DNA from: DASQPR01 sp035263025
GTDB lineage: Bacteria; Actinomycetota; Actinomycetes; Mycobacteriales; Micromonosporaceae
NCBI GenBank assembly: GCA_035263025.1
Contig: DATFRR010000117.1
Span: 1 to 12,583, forward strand
Reading direction: 5' to 3'
DNA length: 12,583 nucleotides
Shown: positions 1 through 7,042 of the stretch, piece by piece
Position numbering within the stretch: position 1 is the stretch's first letter
How the letters are laid out: each line of letters starts with the position of its first letter
The notes under the pieces: model-generated
Seen by the model: the letters and a program-made list of their open reading frames with translations, nothing else
Databases searched by the model: none
Told to the model about the DNA's origin: nothing
Translations under genes and position numbers: made by a program

Positions 1-537
1 ACATATCTTGTGACGCCACGGCGCACATATGTGGTGATCGGAAAATTCGTCGCTGCGATGCTGGCTGCCGCGACGGTCTGGATCGTGACGACCGCGATCG
101 ACCTCGCATTCGGCAGCATCTTCTTCGCCAACACCGATTTCGATGCACACCTCGGTGCCTGGACGGTGCAACGCGCGATCCTCCTCAACCTGCTGATGTT
201 CGCGTTGTGGGCGGTGTTCGGCATCGGCATCGGTGCGTTGTTGCGCAGCCAGATCGGCGCCACGGTGACGGCCGCATTGCTCTACACGATCGGCATCTAC
301 GCCGCGTTGCTGGTCTTCGCCGTGCTGCACCAGTTCGTGTTCAAGACCGACGCCATCTACCAGGGCATGGTCGTCATGCCGTCGATCGCTGCGCAGATCG
401 CCGTGGGCTCGCAGGACCTGCACTTCCCAGGCGGAAACATGCCGCCATGGTGGGTCGGTGCGCTCGTCATGCTCGGGTACGGCGTCGTGATGGCTGTCGT
501 CGGTACGTTGATCTTGCGGAAGCGCGACATCTCCTGA
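1..537 (+). CDS. ABC-2 type transporter permease, C-terminal part (5' end outside window)
   Basis: The reading frame is open from base 1 to a TGA at 535-537, so 178 residues of a longer protein are visible. A GTG at position 10 is probably internal, because the preceding codons (Thr-Tyr-Leu) continue the same kind of sequence. Long hydrophobic stretches lie at about visible residues 17-40, 60-80, 86-108 and 153-172, and the protein ends in the basic tail RKRDIS. The phrase VTPRRTYVVIGKF near the visible start resembles the cytoplasmic loop of ABC-2 permeases, and the basic end is also typical of them. The family exports drugs, lipids or other substrates with a separate ATPase, which would lie to the left of the window. 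The substrate cannot be told. A multi-pass membrane protein is certain; the ABC-2 assignment is good but rests on pattern memory. Confidence 0.75.
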   Translation, partial: TYLVTPRRTYVVIGKFVAAMLAAATVWIVTTAIDLAFGSIFFANTDFDAHLGAWTVQRAILLNLLMFALWAVFGIGIGALLRSQIGATVTAALLYTIGIYAALLVFAVLHQFVFKTDAIYQGMVVMPSIAAQIAVGSQDLHFPGGNMPPWWVGALVMLGYGVVMAVVGTLILRKRDIS

Positions 538-639
538 CCGGCACTTTGACCGGGATGTTCCGTCGGATACCCGACATCGAGGTCGCCTGTGACACGAGAC
601 ACCGGCACGCCCGACGTCCGTGAACAATGCTTGACCGCG

Positions 640-645
640 TAGCCT
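640..645 (+). promoter_or_regulatory. possible -10 box for kgd
   Basis: TAGCCT fits the actinobacterial sigma-A pattern TANNNT and would start transcription near 652, giving a leader of about 62 bases before the GTG at 714. No good -35 box sits at the right distance. TTGACC occurs at 546-551 and 631-636 but neither is well spaced to it. The rest of 538-698 shows nothing else I can support. Weak assignment. Confidence 0.2.
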
Positions 646-700
646 GAACTGGCACTCCGGGCGGTGCGTAGCACACCTCGGCTGACTGGCAATTTCGCGT

Positions 701-706
701 GGAGAG
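701..706 (+). promoter_or_regulatory. ribosome binding site that sets the kgd start
   Basis: GGAGAG lies 7 bases before the GTG at 714. The upstream in-frame GTG at 699 has no such site, so translation most likely begins at 714. Confidence 0.7.
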
Positions 707-713
707 AACGGCT

Positions 714-3700
714 GTGTCGACCCAGCAGACATCGCAGGACAACCCCCTCGCCGACTTTGGTCCCAACGAGTGGATCGTCGACGACATGTACCAGCGTTAT
801 CTGGCGGACCCGTCGAGCGTCGACGCGGCCTGGCATGAATTCTTCGCGGATTACAAGCCGGTCGTCGACGTCGCGACGCCGACCTCGGCGCCTGCGTCGA
901 CGGCGACGAGCGCCGCGCCGGCCACCGCCGCACCGGCGCCCGCGACGGCCGCCCCGCCCGCCGCGAAGGCTCCCGCGGCAACGACGTCGGCGGGCACGGC
1001 TGGCGTCGGCACGCCTGCCACCGCACCGGCACCGGCGGCCGCGCCAAAGGCGCCCGCGGTCAAAGCCGACGCCGCCAGGGTTGACGGCGCGAAGCCCGAC
1101 GTGACCAAGAGCGCGAAGCCTGACGTGACCAGGAAGGACGCCGCGCCGGTCGACGCCACGACGAGCCCGATCCGCGGTGCGGCCGCGCGGATCGTGGCGA
1201 ACATGGACGCGTCGCTCGCGGTGCCGACCGCGACCAGCGTGCGCGCCGTGCCTGCGAAGCTTCTCGCGGACAACCGGATTGTGATCAACAACGCGCTCGC
1301 GCGCGGCCGAGGCGGCAAGGTCAGCTTCACCCATCTGATCGGGTACGCCCTCGTCCGCGCGCTCGCCGAGCATCCCGAGATGAACCACGCGTACGCCGAA
1401 GTCAACGGCAAGCCGGTGCTGGTCGCGCCGGAGCACGTGAACCTCGGCATCGCAATCGACCTGACCAAGCCGGACGGCTCACGGACGCTCGTCGTACCCA
1501 GCATCAAAAAGTGCGAGGAGATGGACTTCCGCGCGTTTTGGGCGGCGTACGAAGACGTGGTGCGCCGGGCGCGCCGCAACGAACTGACGCCGGACGACTT
1601 CGCCGGCACCACGATCTCGCTGACGAACCCGGGCGGTATCGGCACGGTGCACTCCCAGCCTCGTCTGATGGCCGGTCAGGGCACCATCATCGGGGTCGGC
1701 GCGATGGAATATCCGGCGCCATTCGCCGGCATGAGCGAACGCCAACTCGCCGAGATCGCGGTCAGCAAGATTGTCACGCTGACGTCCACGTACGACCACC
1801 GCGTGATCCAGGGCGCTCAGTCCGGCGAGTTCCTCAAGGTGATGCACGAGCTGCTCCTCGGCGAGCGCGGGTTCTACGACGAGATCTTCACGTCACTACG
1901 GATCCCGTACGAGCCGGTGCGCTGGGTCCGCGACGTGTCGCAGGGTGCCGAGGGGCAGATCGACAAGACGGCACGCGTCATCGAGCTGATCCACGCCTAC
2001 CGGGTGCGCGGTCACTTGATGGCCGACACCGATCCGCTCGAGTTCCACATCCGTCGCCACCCGGACCTCGATGTGCTCGAGCACGGCCTGACGCTTTGGG
2101 ATCTGGACCGTACGTTCCCGGTTGGCGGCTTCGCGGGTCAGCAGAAGATGAAGTTGCGCGACGTGCTTGGTGTGCTGCGCGACTCGTATTGCCGTCGGGT
2201 CGGCGTGGAATACATGCACATCCAGGACCCGGAGGAGCGGCGCTGGATCGCCGAGCGGGTGGAGCGCAAATACGAGAAGCCAACCGTCGAGGAGCAGCGC
2301 CACATCCTCGGCCGGCTCAATGCCGCCGAGGCGTTCGAGACCTTCCTGCAGACCAAGTACGTCGGCCAGCGCCGGTTCTCGCTGGAGGGCGGCGAATCGC
2401 TGATCCCGCTGCTCGACGAGGTGCTGAGCAACGCCGCCGAGCGCGGCCTCGACGAGGTGGTTCTCGGCATGGCGCACCGCGGCCGGCTCAACGTGCTCGC
2501 GAACATCGTCGGCAAGCCGTACGAGAAGATCTTCAACGAGTTCGAAGGCCATCTCGACCCGAAGATGGCGCAGGGCTCCGGTGACGTGAAATACCACCTC
2601 GGCATGGACGGCAAGTTCACCACCGCCGATCAGCAGCACACCATCGCGGTGTCGCTGGTCGCGAACCCGTCGCACCTCGAAGCGGTCGACCCGGTGCTCG
2701 AGGGCATCGTACGAGCCAAGCAGGACCGCATCGACCGCGGTCTGGAGGGTTACACGGTCCTCGCGCTGGCCATCCACGGCGACGCCGCGTTCGCCGGTCA
2801 GGGCGTGGTCGCCGAGACGTTGAACCTGTCGCAGCTTCGCGGCTACCGCACCGGCGGCACGATTCACGTGGTGGTCAACAACCAGGTCGGCTTTACCACC
2901 GCGCCGGAGTATTCGCGGTCGTCGCTCTACAGCACCGACGTCGCGCGCATGATCCAGGCGCCGATCTTCCACGTCAACGGCGACGACCCGGAGGCGGTCG
3001 TACGGGTGGCGCGCCTGGCGCTGGAATACCGCGTCGCGTTTAACAAGGACGTCGTCATCGACATGCTCTGCTACCGCCGCCGTGGGCACAACGAGGGCGA
3101 CGACCCGTCGATGACCAACCCGCAGATGTACGCGATCATCGACACCAAGCGCTCGGTGCGCAAGCTCTACACCGAGGAGCTGATCGGCCGCGGCGACATC
3201 TCGCTGGACATGGCCGAGGAGTCGCTTCGGGACTTCCAGCAACAGCTCGAAACGGTGTTCAAGGCGACCCGCGACGCGTCCGCGTCGGTACGCACAACTC
3301 GCGAGCGGCTCGTCGAGCCGGAACCGACGGTGGCGACCGCGATCCCGGCCGGCATGGTCAAGGCGATCGGCGACGCACATATCGAGCTGCCGGCCGGTTT
3401 CACGCCACACAAGCGCATCGCACAGTTGCTCGAACGGCGCGCGAAGATGGCGGCCGAGGGCAACATCGACTGGGGCTTCGCCGAGATCATCGCGTTCGGC
3501 TCCCTGCTGGCGCAGGGCGTCACGGTGCGGCTGTCCGGTCAGGACTCCCGTCGGGGTACGTTCGTCCAGCGGCATGCGGGCATCGTCGACGCCGAGAACG
3601 GGCACGACTATCTGCCGCTGTCCGCGGTCGCGGCCGAGGGCGGGCGCTTCTTCGTCTTCGACTCGCTGCTGTCCGAATACGCGGCGATGGGCTTCGAATA

Positions 3701-4505
3701 CGGCTACTCCGTCGAGAATCCCGATGCGCTGGTCATGTGGGAAGCGCAGTTCGGCGACTTCGCGAACGGCGGGCAGACGGTCGTCGACGAGTTCATCTCG
3801 TCCGGCGAGGCTAAGTGGGGCCAGCGCACCGCGCTGACGCTGCTGCTACCGCACGGTCATGAGGGGCAAGGCCCGGACCACACATCGGGTCGCCCGGAGC
3901 GCTACCTCCAGCTCGCTGCCGAGGACAACATTCGCATCGCGATCCCGTCCACACCGGCGAACTACTTCCACCTGTTGCGGCGCCAGGCACTGTCGGCCAA
4001 GCGCAAGCCGCTCGTGGTGTTCACGCCGAAATCGTTGCTGCGCCACCGCCTCGCCGTCTCGTCGATCGCGGACTTCACCACGGGTACGTTCGCCCAGATC
4101 ATCGGTGACAGCGGCGTGAACGGCGTGCCGCTCGATCCGGCCGGCGTGAGCCGGGTGCTGTTGTGCACCGGCAAGCTCTACTACGACCTGCTGCAGGCGC
4201 GCGCGGACCGGGGCATCACGAACGTCGCGATCATTCGGATGGAACAGCTCTACCCGCTGCCGGTCGACGAGGTGAAGGCGGCATTGGCGACCTATCCGAA
4301 CGCGACCGACGTGGCATGGGTCCAGGAGGAGCCAGCGAACCAGGGCGCGTGGTCGTTCATCGCACTTAACCTGACCGAGCAGCTCGACGGCGTACCGCTT
4401 CGTCGCATCTCGCGTCCGGCGGCCGCCGCGCCAGCGGTGGGTTCCGCGAAGCTGCACGAGGTGGAGCAGGCCGCGGTGATCGAGGCGGCGCTGCCGAGCG
4501 CCTGA
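714..4505 (+). CDS. kgd: multifunctional 2-oxoglutarate dehydrogenase E1/E2 (Kgd / OdhA / SucA type)
   Basis: This 1263-residue enzyme oxidatively decarboxylates 2-oxoglutarate in the TCA cycle. It has the fused actinobacterial architecture. An N-terminal E1 tail (GPNEWIVDDMY, about 12-45) is followed by an Ala/Pro-rich linker (about 55-145) and an E2-type succinyltransferase domain (about 150-385), with catalytic His362 in the family variant DHRVIQGA. The thiamine-diphosphate E1 part runs from about 420 to the end. It shows the MAHRGRLNVL motif near 585, the ThDP/Mg site GDAAFAGQG (D690) with NN at 722-723, the pyrimidine-binding domain from about 919, and a C-terminal domain ending near MEQLYPLP. 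There is no lipoyl domain, as usual here; lipoate comes from another subunit. Length is close to the roughly 1230 residues of the mycobacterial protein. In relatives, an FHA protein (GarA/OdhI) inhibits this enzyme. The GTG at 714 is chosen over 699 because GGAGAG precedes it. Confidence 0.96.
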   Translation: MSTQQTSQDNPLADFGPNEWIVDDMYQRYLADPSSVDAAWHEFFADYKPVVDVATPTSAPASTATSAAPATAAPAPATAAPPAAKAPAATTSAGTAGVGTPATAPAPAAAPKAPAVKADAARVDGAKPDVTKSAKPDVTRKDAAPVDATTSPIRGAAARIVANMDASLAVPTATSVRAVPAKLLADNRIVINNALARGRGGKVSFTHLIGYALVRALAEHPEMNHAYAEVNGKPVLVAPEHVNLGIAIDLTKPDGSRTLVVPSIKKCEEMDFRAFWAAYEDVVRRARRNELTPDDFAGTTISLTNPGGIGTVHSQPRLMAGQGTIIGVGAMEYPAPFAGMSERQLAEIAVSKIVTLTSTYDHRVIQGAQSGEFLKVMHELLLGERGFYDEIFTSLRIPYEPVRWVRDVSQGAEGQIDKTARVIELIHAYRVRGHLMADTDPLEFHIRRHPDLDVLEHGLTLWDLDRTFPVGGFAGQQKMKLRDVLGVLRDSYCRRVGVEYMHIQDPEERRWIAERVERKYEKPTVEEQRHILGRLNAAEAFETFLQTKYVGQRRFSLEGGESLIPLLDEVLSNAAERGLDEVVLGMAHRGRLNVLANIVGKPYEKIFNEFEGHLDPKMAQGSGDVKYHLGMDGKFTTADQQHTIAVSLVANPSHLEAVDPVLEGIVRAKQDRIDRGLEGYTVLALAIHGDAAFAGQGVVAETLNLSQLRGYRTGGTIHVVVNNQVGFTTAPEYSRSSLYSTDVARMIQAPIFHVNGDDPEAVVRVARLALEYRVAFNKDVVIDMLCYRRRGHNEGDDPSMTNPQMYAIIDTKRSVRKLYTEELIGRGDISLDMAEESLRDFQQQLETVFKATRDASASVRTTRERLVEPEPTVATAIPAGMVKAIGDAHIELPAGFTPHKRIAQLLERRAKMAAEGNIDWGFAEIIAFGSLLAQGVTVRLSGQDSRRGTFVQRHAGIVDAENGHDYLPLSAVAAEGGRFFVFDSLLSEYAAMGFEYGYSVENPDALVMWEAQFGDFANGGQTVVDEFISSGEAKWGQRTALTLLLPHGHEGQGPDHTSGRPERYLQLAAEDNIRIAIPSTPANYFHLLRRQALSAKRKPLVVFTPKSLLRHRLAVSSIADFTTGTFAQIIGDSGVNGVPLDPAGVSRVLLCTGKLYYDLLQARADRGITNVAIIRMEQLYPLPVDEVKAALATYPNATDVAWVQEEPANQGAWSFIALNLTEQLDGVPLRRISRPAAAAPAVGSAKLHEVEQAAVIEAALPSA
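1087..1134 (+). repeat. 24-bp tandem duplication inside the Kgd linker
   Basis: Two adjacent 24-base units (1087-1110 and 1111-1134) differ at two positions. They encode the near-repeat AKPDVTKS / AKPDVTRK in the flexible linker between the N-terminal tail and the E2 domain. It is probably a recent in-frame slippage duplication that the unstructured linker tolerates. Confidence 0.85.
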
Positions 4506-4520
4506 CGCGCGTCGTTCACG

Positions 4521-4544
4521 GTTGCCACGCCGAGCCGTGGCGGC
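4521..4544 (+). other. stem-loop between kgd and the DUF6104-like gene
   Basis: GCCACG (4524-4529) pairs with CGTGGC (4536-4541) around a 6-base loop, and can extend through two G-U pairs and one G-C pair. It is followed at once by the perfect palindrome CCGACCGGTCGG (4544-4555). No T-run follows. It could be a weak terminator, an mRNA processing or stability element that lowers expression of the next gene, or chance in GC-rich DNA. Confidence 0.3.
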
Positions 4545-4559
4545 CGACCGGTCGGATCC

Positions 4560-4564
4560 GGAGG
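4560..4564 (+). promoter_or_regulatory. ribosome binding site of the DUF6104-like gene
   Basis: GGAGG lies 5 bases before the ATG at 4570. It fixes this start rather than the in-frame TTG at 4522, which has no such site. Confidence 0.75.
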
Positions 4565-4569
4565 TATCC

Positions 4570-4752
4570 ATGTACTTCACCGATCGCGGCATCGAAGAGC
4601 TCGCGGATCGGCGCGGGGAAGAGACCGTGACCCTGGAGTGGCTCGCCGGCTGTCTGCGCGATTTCGTCGATCAGAACCCGGAGTTCGAAGTGCCGATCGA
4701 GCGGCTCGCGACGTGGCTCGCGCGGCTCGACGACCCCGACGATCTCGACTGA
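4570..4752 (+). CDS. small conserved protein, DUF6104-like
   Basis: This is a 60-residue acidic protein beginning MYFTDRGIEEL and ending LARLDDPDDLD. The sequence matches my memory of the DUF6104 family, which in Streptomyces and relatives often sits directly after the 2-oxoglutarate dehydrogenase gene. No catalytic motif, membrane segment or signal peptide is visible, and the predicted character is mostly helical with many Glu/Asp residues. The gene starts 64 bases after the kgd stop with its own strong ribosome binding site, so co-transcription with kgd is likely. Its stop lies only 4 bases from the stop of the convergent propeller gene. Function is unknown. The repeated neighbourhood suggests a link to Kgd, perhaps as a partner or modulator, but that is inference. 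Confidence 0.8.
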   Translation: MYFTDRGIEELADRRGEETVTLEWLAGCLRDFVDQNPEFEVPIERLATWLARLDDPDDLD

Positions 4753-4756
4753 CGGC

Positions 4757-6085
4757 CTAGCGCAGGATGCCGGTGTGGCCGAGCGAATAGCGACCGGGCT
4801 GCGGCCACACGCAGAGGCCGTGCGGTCCGGCGCCTACCGGGATCTTGCGGATCAGATGCCCGTTCGCCGTGGAGATCGCGTACACCACGCCGTTGTACCG
4901 GCCGGACAGCCACAACACCTTGCCGTCCGCGGAGATGCCGCCCATGTCGGGACTGCCGCCGCCGGGGATCCGCCAGGTGGCGACGATCTTGTTGTCGGCG
5001 AAGCGTACGACGGAGATCGAGCCGGCACCGCGGTTCGTCACGTAGAGGTACTTCGAATCTCGGCTGACGTAGAGTCCGTGCGCACCCGCACCGGTACGTA
5101 GCAATCGCGGCGCGGTGAACCGGCCACCATCCAAAATCCACACGCCACCGGACATCATGTCGGCGACGTACCACGTCTTGCCGTCCGGTGCGATCTTCAC
5201 ATCCTGTGGCATCGGCATAGCGGCCGGCAGATGCATCTGGGCCACCACGCGTCGGGTCGTGATGTCCACCTTGAGCAGATCGCCGGAGAACTCGCAGCTG
5301 ACGACCATGTAACGGCCGTCCGCCGAGAAGTCCGCGTGGTTCACGCCGCCGCAGTTCACGTGGACCACCGACTGCACCTTCATGGAGTGTGGATCGCGGA
5401 ACACGATCTCGTGGGCCGCCTCGGCCATCACGACGGCGGACGCGCCGTTGGGCGTGAAGTAGAGGTTGTACGGGTCGTCGACCGGCACCGGCTTCCCGAA
5501 CGCGCCGGTGACCGGGTTGATCGGGGTCAGCGCGTTGCCACGGTCGCTGTTGACCCAGAGCGTCTTCAGGTCCCAGGACGGTACGACATGCTCCGGGCTG
5601 ACCGGCACCCGTACCGTGGCGAGGACGCGGTACGTCGCCGGATCGATGACCGACACGGTGTTGCTGAGGTTGTTCGGGACGTAGATGCGGGGCAGGTCAC
5701 CGCGTACCACCGGCGACAGCATGCCAGGCCGATCGGCCGCGTACAGATCGGATGGATCCAGCGGCGGCGGCATGCCGGGCAGCGGGTCGGACAACGCCGA
5801 ACCGCCGGGCGCTTGTGACGCCGCCGAGCCGCCGGGCGATTGTGACGCCGCCGAGCCGACCGGCGCACCGGCCTCGCGGCCCTGCGCCGACGGCGCGCCA
5901 GCCTCGCTTCCGACCGAGCCTTGGGGCGACGATCCAGCCGAGCGGGACGATGACGCGGCCGTCGACGCCGAGTCGCGCCGCGATCCGGAGTCTCGCAAGT
6001 CGACGATGAAGGCCGCGACCACGAGTGCCGCGGCCGCGACGATCGCGACGAGGCCCGGCCCGCGACGCGGTCTCGATGGGTTCAT
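4757..6085 (-). CDS. membrane-anchored YVTN-type beta-propeller protein
   Basis: A 442-residue extracytoplasmic protein. Residues 11-28 form a single hydrophobic helix after a basic start (PSRPRRG), acting as an uncleaved signal anchor. Residues about 32-100 are a Ser/Ala/Gly/Pro linker with a 9-residue repeat. From about 132 onward come repeated blades of the pattern YVPNNLSNTVSVIDPAT, YVTNRGAGSISVVRF and VVYAISTANGHLIRKI, typical of seven-bladed YVTN/YncE propellers, ending PGRYSLGHTGILR. Such folds bind other proteins or small ligands, and enzyme activity is rarely known. The start lies 19 bases after the stop of the deacetylase-like gene, so the two are surely one transcription unit; before the ATG there is only a weak GGGTGG-like ribosome site. 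I infer a joint role at the cell envelope. The ligand is unknown. Confidence 0.88.
   Translation of the reverse strand: MNPSRPRRGPGLVAIVAAAALVVAAFIVDLRDSGSRRDSASTAASSSRSAGSSPQGSVGSEAGAPSAQGREAGAPVGSAASQSPGGSAASQAPGGSALSDPLPGMPPPLDPSDLYAADRPGMLSPVVRGDLPRIYVPNNLSNTVSVIDPATYRVLATVRVPVSPEHVVPSWDLKTLWVNSDRGNALTPINPVTGAFGKPVPVDDPYNLYFTPNGASAVVMAEAAHEIVFRDPHSMKVQSVVHVNCGGVNHADFSADGRYMVVSCEFSGDLLKVDITTRRVVAQMHLPAAMPMPQDVKIAPDGKTWYVADMMSGGVWILDGGRFTAPRLLRTGAGAHGLYVSRDSKYLYVTNRGAGSISVVRFADNKIVATWRIPGGGSPDMGGISADGKVLWLSGRYNGVVYAISTANGHLIRKIPVGAGPHGLCVWPQPGRYSLGHTGILR
5804..5857 (-). repeat. two 27-bp tandem units in the propeller linker
   Basis: Units 5804-5830 and 5831-5857 differ at a single base. 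They encode the 9-residue repeat GGSAASQ(A/S)P in the Ser/Ala-rich spacer between the membrane helix and the propeller. Degenerate copies may flank them. Copy number could vary between strains and change linker length. Confidence 0.85.
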
Positions 6086-6104
6086 GCGGTCGCCACCCGG
6101 CCGC

Positions 6105-6938
6105 TCATTGGCTCATCAATTCGGTCATCGTCATCGGCCGCAGCCCTCGGCGCCGTAGCCCGGCCAATACCGTGGGCACCGCAGCCACGGTCTGCGCATG
6201 GCCCGCGTGCATGCTGACGATGGATCCGTTGCGCGCCAGGCGAAGCACCGTCGCGACAATCGCGTCCACGCCAGGATCGGTGTAGTCGAGCGAGTCCACG
6301 TCGTAGGACAACGACGTCGGATATCCGGCGCGCGTCGCCGCGGCGAGGATCGTCGGCGTGGCGAATTGGGTCTGCGACGGGCGGAACCATGTGCCGATCG
6401 ACCCGGTCAACCGGCGAAGCACGTCGGCACACTCGTCAATCTCCGCCGACGCGCCAGCGCGGTTCATCGACGCGATCGCGAGATGGTGCATGGTGTGATT
6501 GCCGAGTTCGTGCCCGCCATTGCGGATCCGCCCGGCGAACGCAGGCTCGGTGGCGAGCCACGAGCCCACCGCCAAGAATGTGCCCCGGGCGGCATGGTCC
6601 TCGAGCGCGATCAGCAGGTCCCGCACCATCGCCGGCGTGCCCTGCCCGTGAAACGTGAGCGCGATCCCGGGACGGTTGCGCGGACCGTTGCGCACCTCGG
6701 GTGGCAACGTCGCGGCGATCGACCGTGGCAGTGCCGCCGTCGCACTCGGCGACGGTCGCGCGGAGGCCGACGCGTCGACCGGCGCCCGACTACGTGCCGT
6801 GCGGCGAAGGGCACGCGTTGAAACAGCGTCGCAACCACTTGCCGCAAGACCGGCCGCACAGACGGTGGCAGCCCGGAGCAGCGCGCGCCTGCGGTACGCA
6901 TGCGGCGCGTCGGCTGGGTCCTCGGCCGGTGGGCTCAT
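6105..6938 (-). CDS. exported polysaccharide deacetylase-like protein with altered catalytic motif
   Basis: A 277-residue member of the NodB/CE4 fold, which usually removes N-acetyl groups from cell-wall or surface sugars. The N-terminus has a Tat-like signal (YRRRALLRAA, 15-24) and a possible lipidation Cys36 in AASGC; the lipobox is non-canonical because Ala sits at -3. Metal-binding motif 2 is intact (NHTMHH, 147-152). Motif 3 is FRPSQ (185-189), motif 4 lies near SYDVDSLDY (211-219) and motif 5 is SMHAGHAQT (242-250). Motif 1, normally TFDDG, is TFHGQG (95-100), so both usual Asp residues are absent. This may mark an actinobacterial subfamily with different chemistry, or a binding-only protein. 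It lies 104 bases after pruA on the same strand and 19 bases before the propeller gene. No clear ribosome binding site precedes the ATG. Confidence 0.88.
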   Translation of the reverse strand: MSPPAEDPADAPHAYRRRALLRAATVCAAGLAASGCDAVSTRALRRTARSRAPVDASASARPSPSATAALPRSIAATLPPEVRNGPRNRPGIALTFHGQGTPAMVRDLLIALEDHAARGTFLAVGSWLATEPAFAGRIRNGGHELGNHTMHHLAIASMNRAGASAEIDECADVLRRLTGSIGTWFRPSQTQFATPTILAAATRAGYPTSLSYDVDSLDYTDPGVDAIVATVLRLARNGSIVSMHAGHAQTVAAVPTVLAGLRRRGLRPMTMTELMSQ

Positions 6939-7042
6939 CGTCGGCGACGTTATCCAGCCGGCCCGTCACCTGTCCGGTAATCCGGGCAAATCACAGGCCG
7001 CCGTCAGCCGGCCGCCGTCGCCGGCCGTCGGTTGCGCGGGTA

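Noticed and set aside
546..573. TTGACC followed by GATACC as a kgd promoter
   Set aside because: Spacing of the -10-like bases is only 14-16 and they fit the consensus poorly; it could not be told from chance.
1896..3605. Long open frame of 569 codons on the minus strand opposite kgd
   Set aside because: High-GC coding DNA often leaves such antisense frames open. Its translation is Arg/His/Val-rich without any family pattern, while the plus-strand frame is clearly Kgd.
6939..7042. Possible terminator between pruA and the deacetylase gene
   Set aside because: Several short GGCCG/CGGCC and CCGG pairings exist but all are short or interrupted, as expected in GC-rich DNA.
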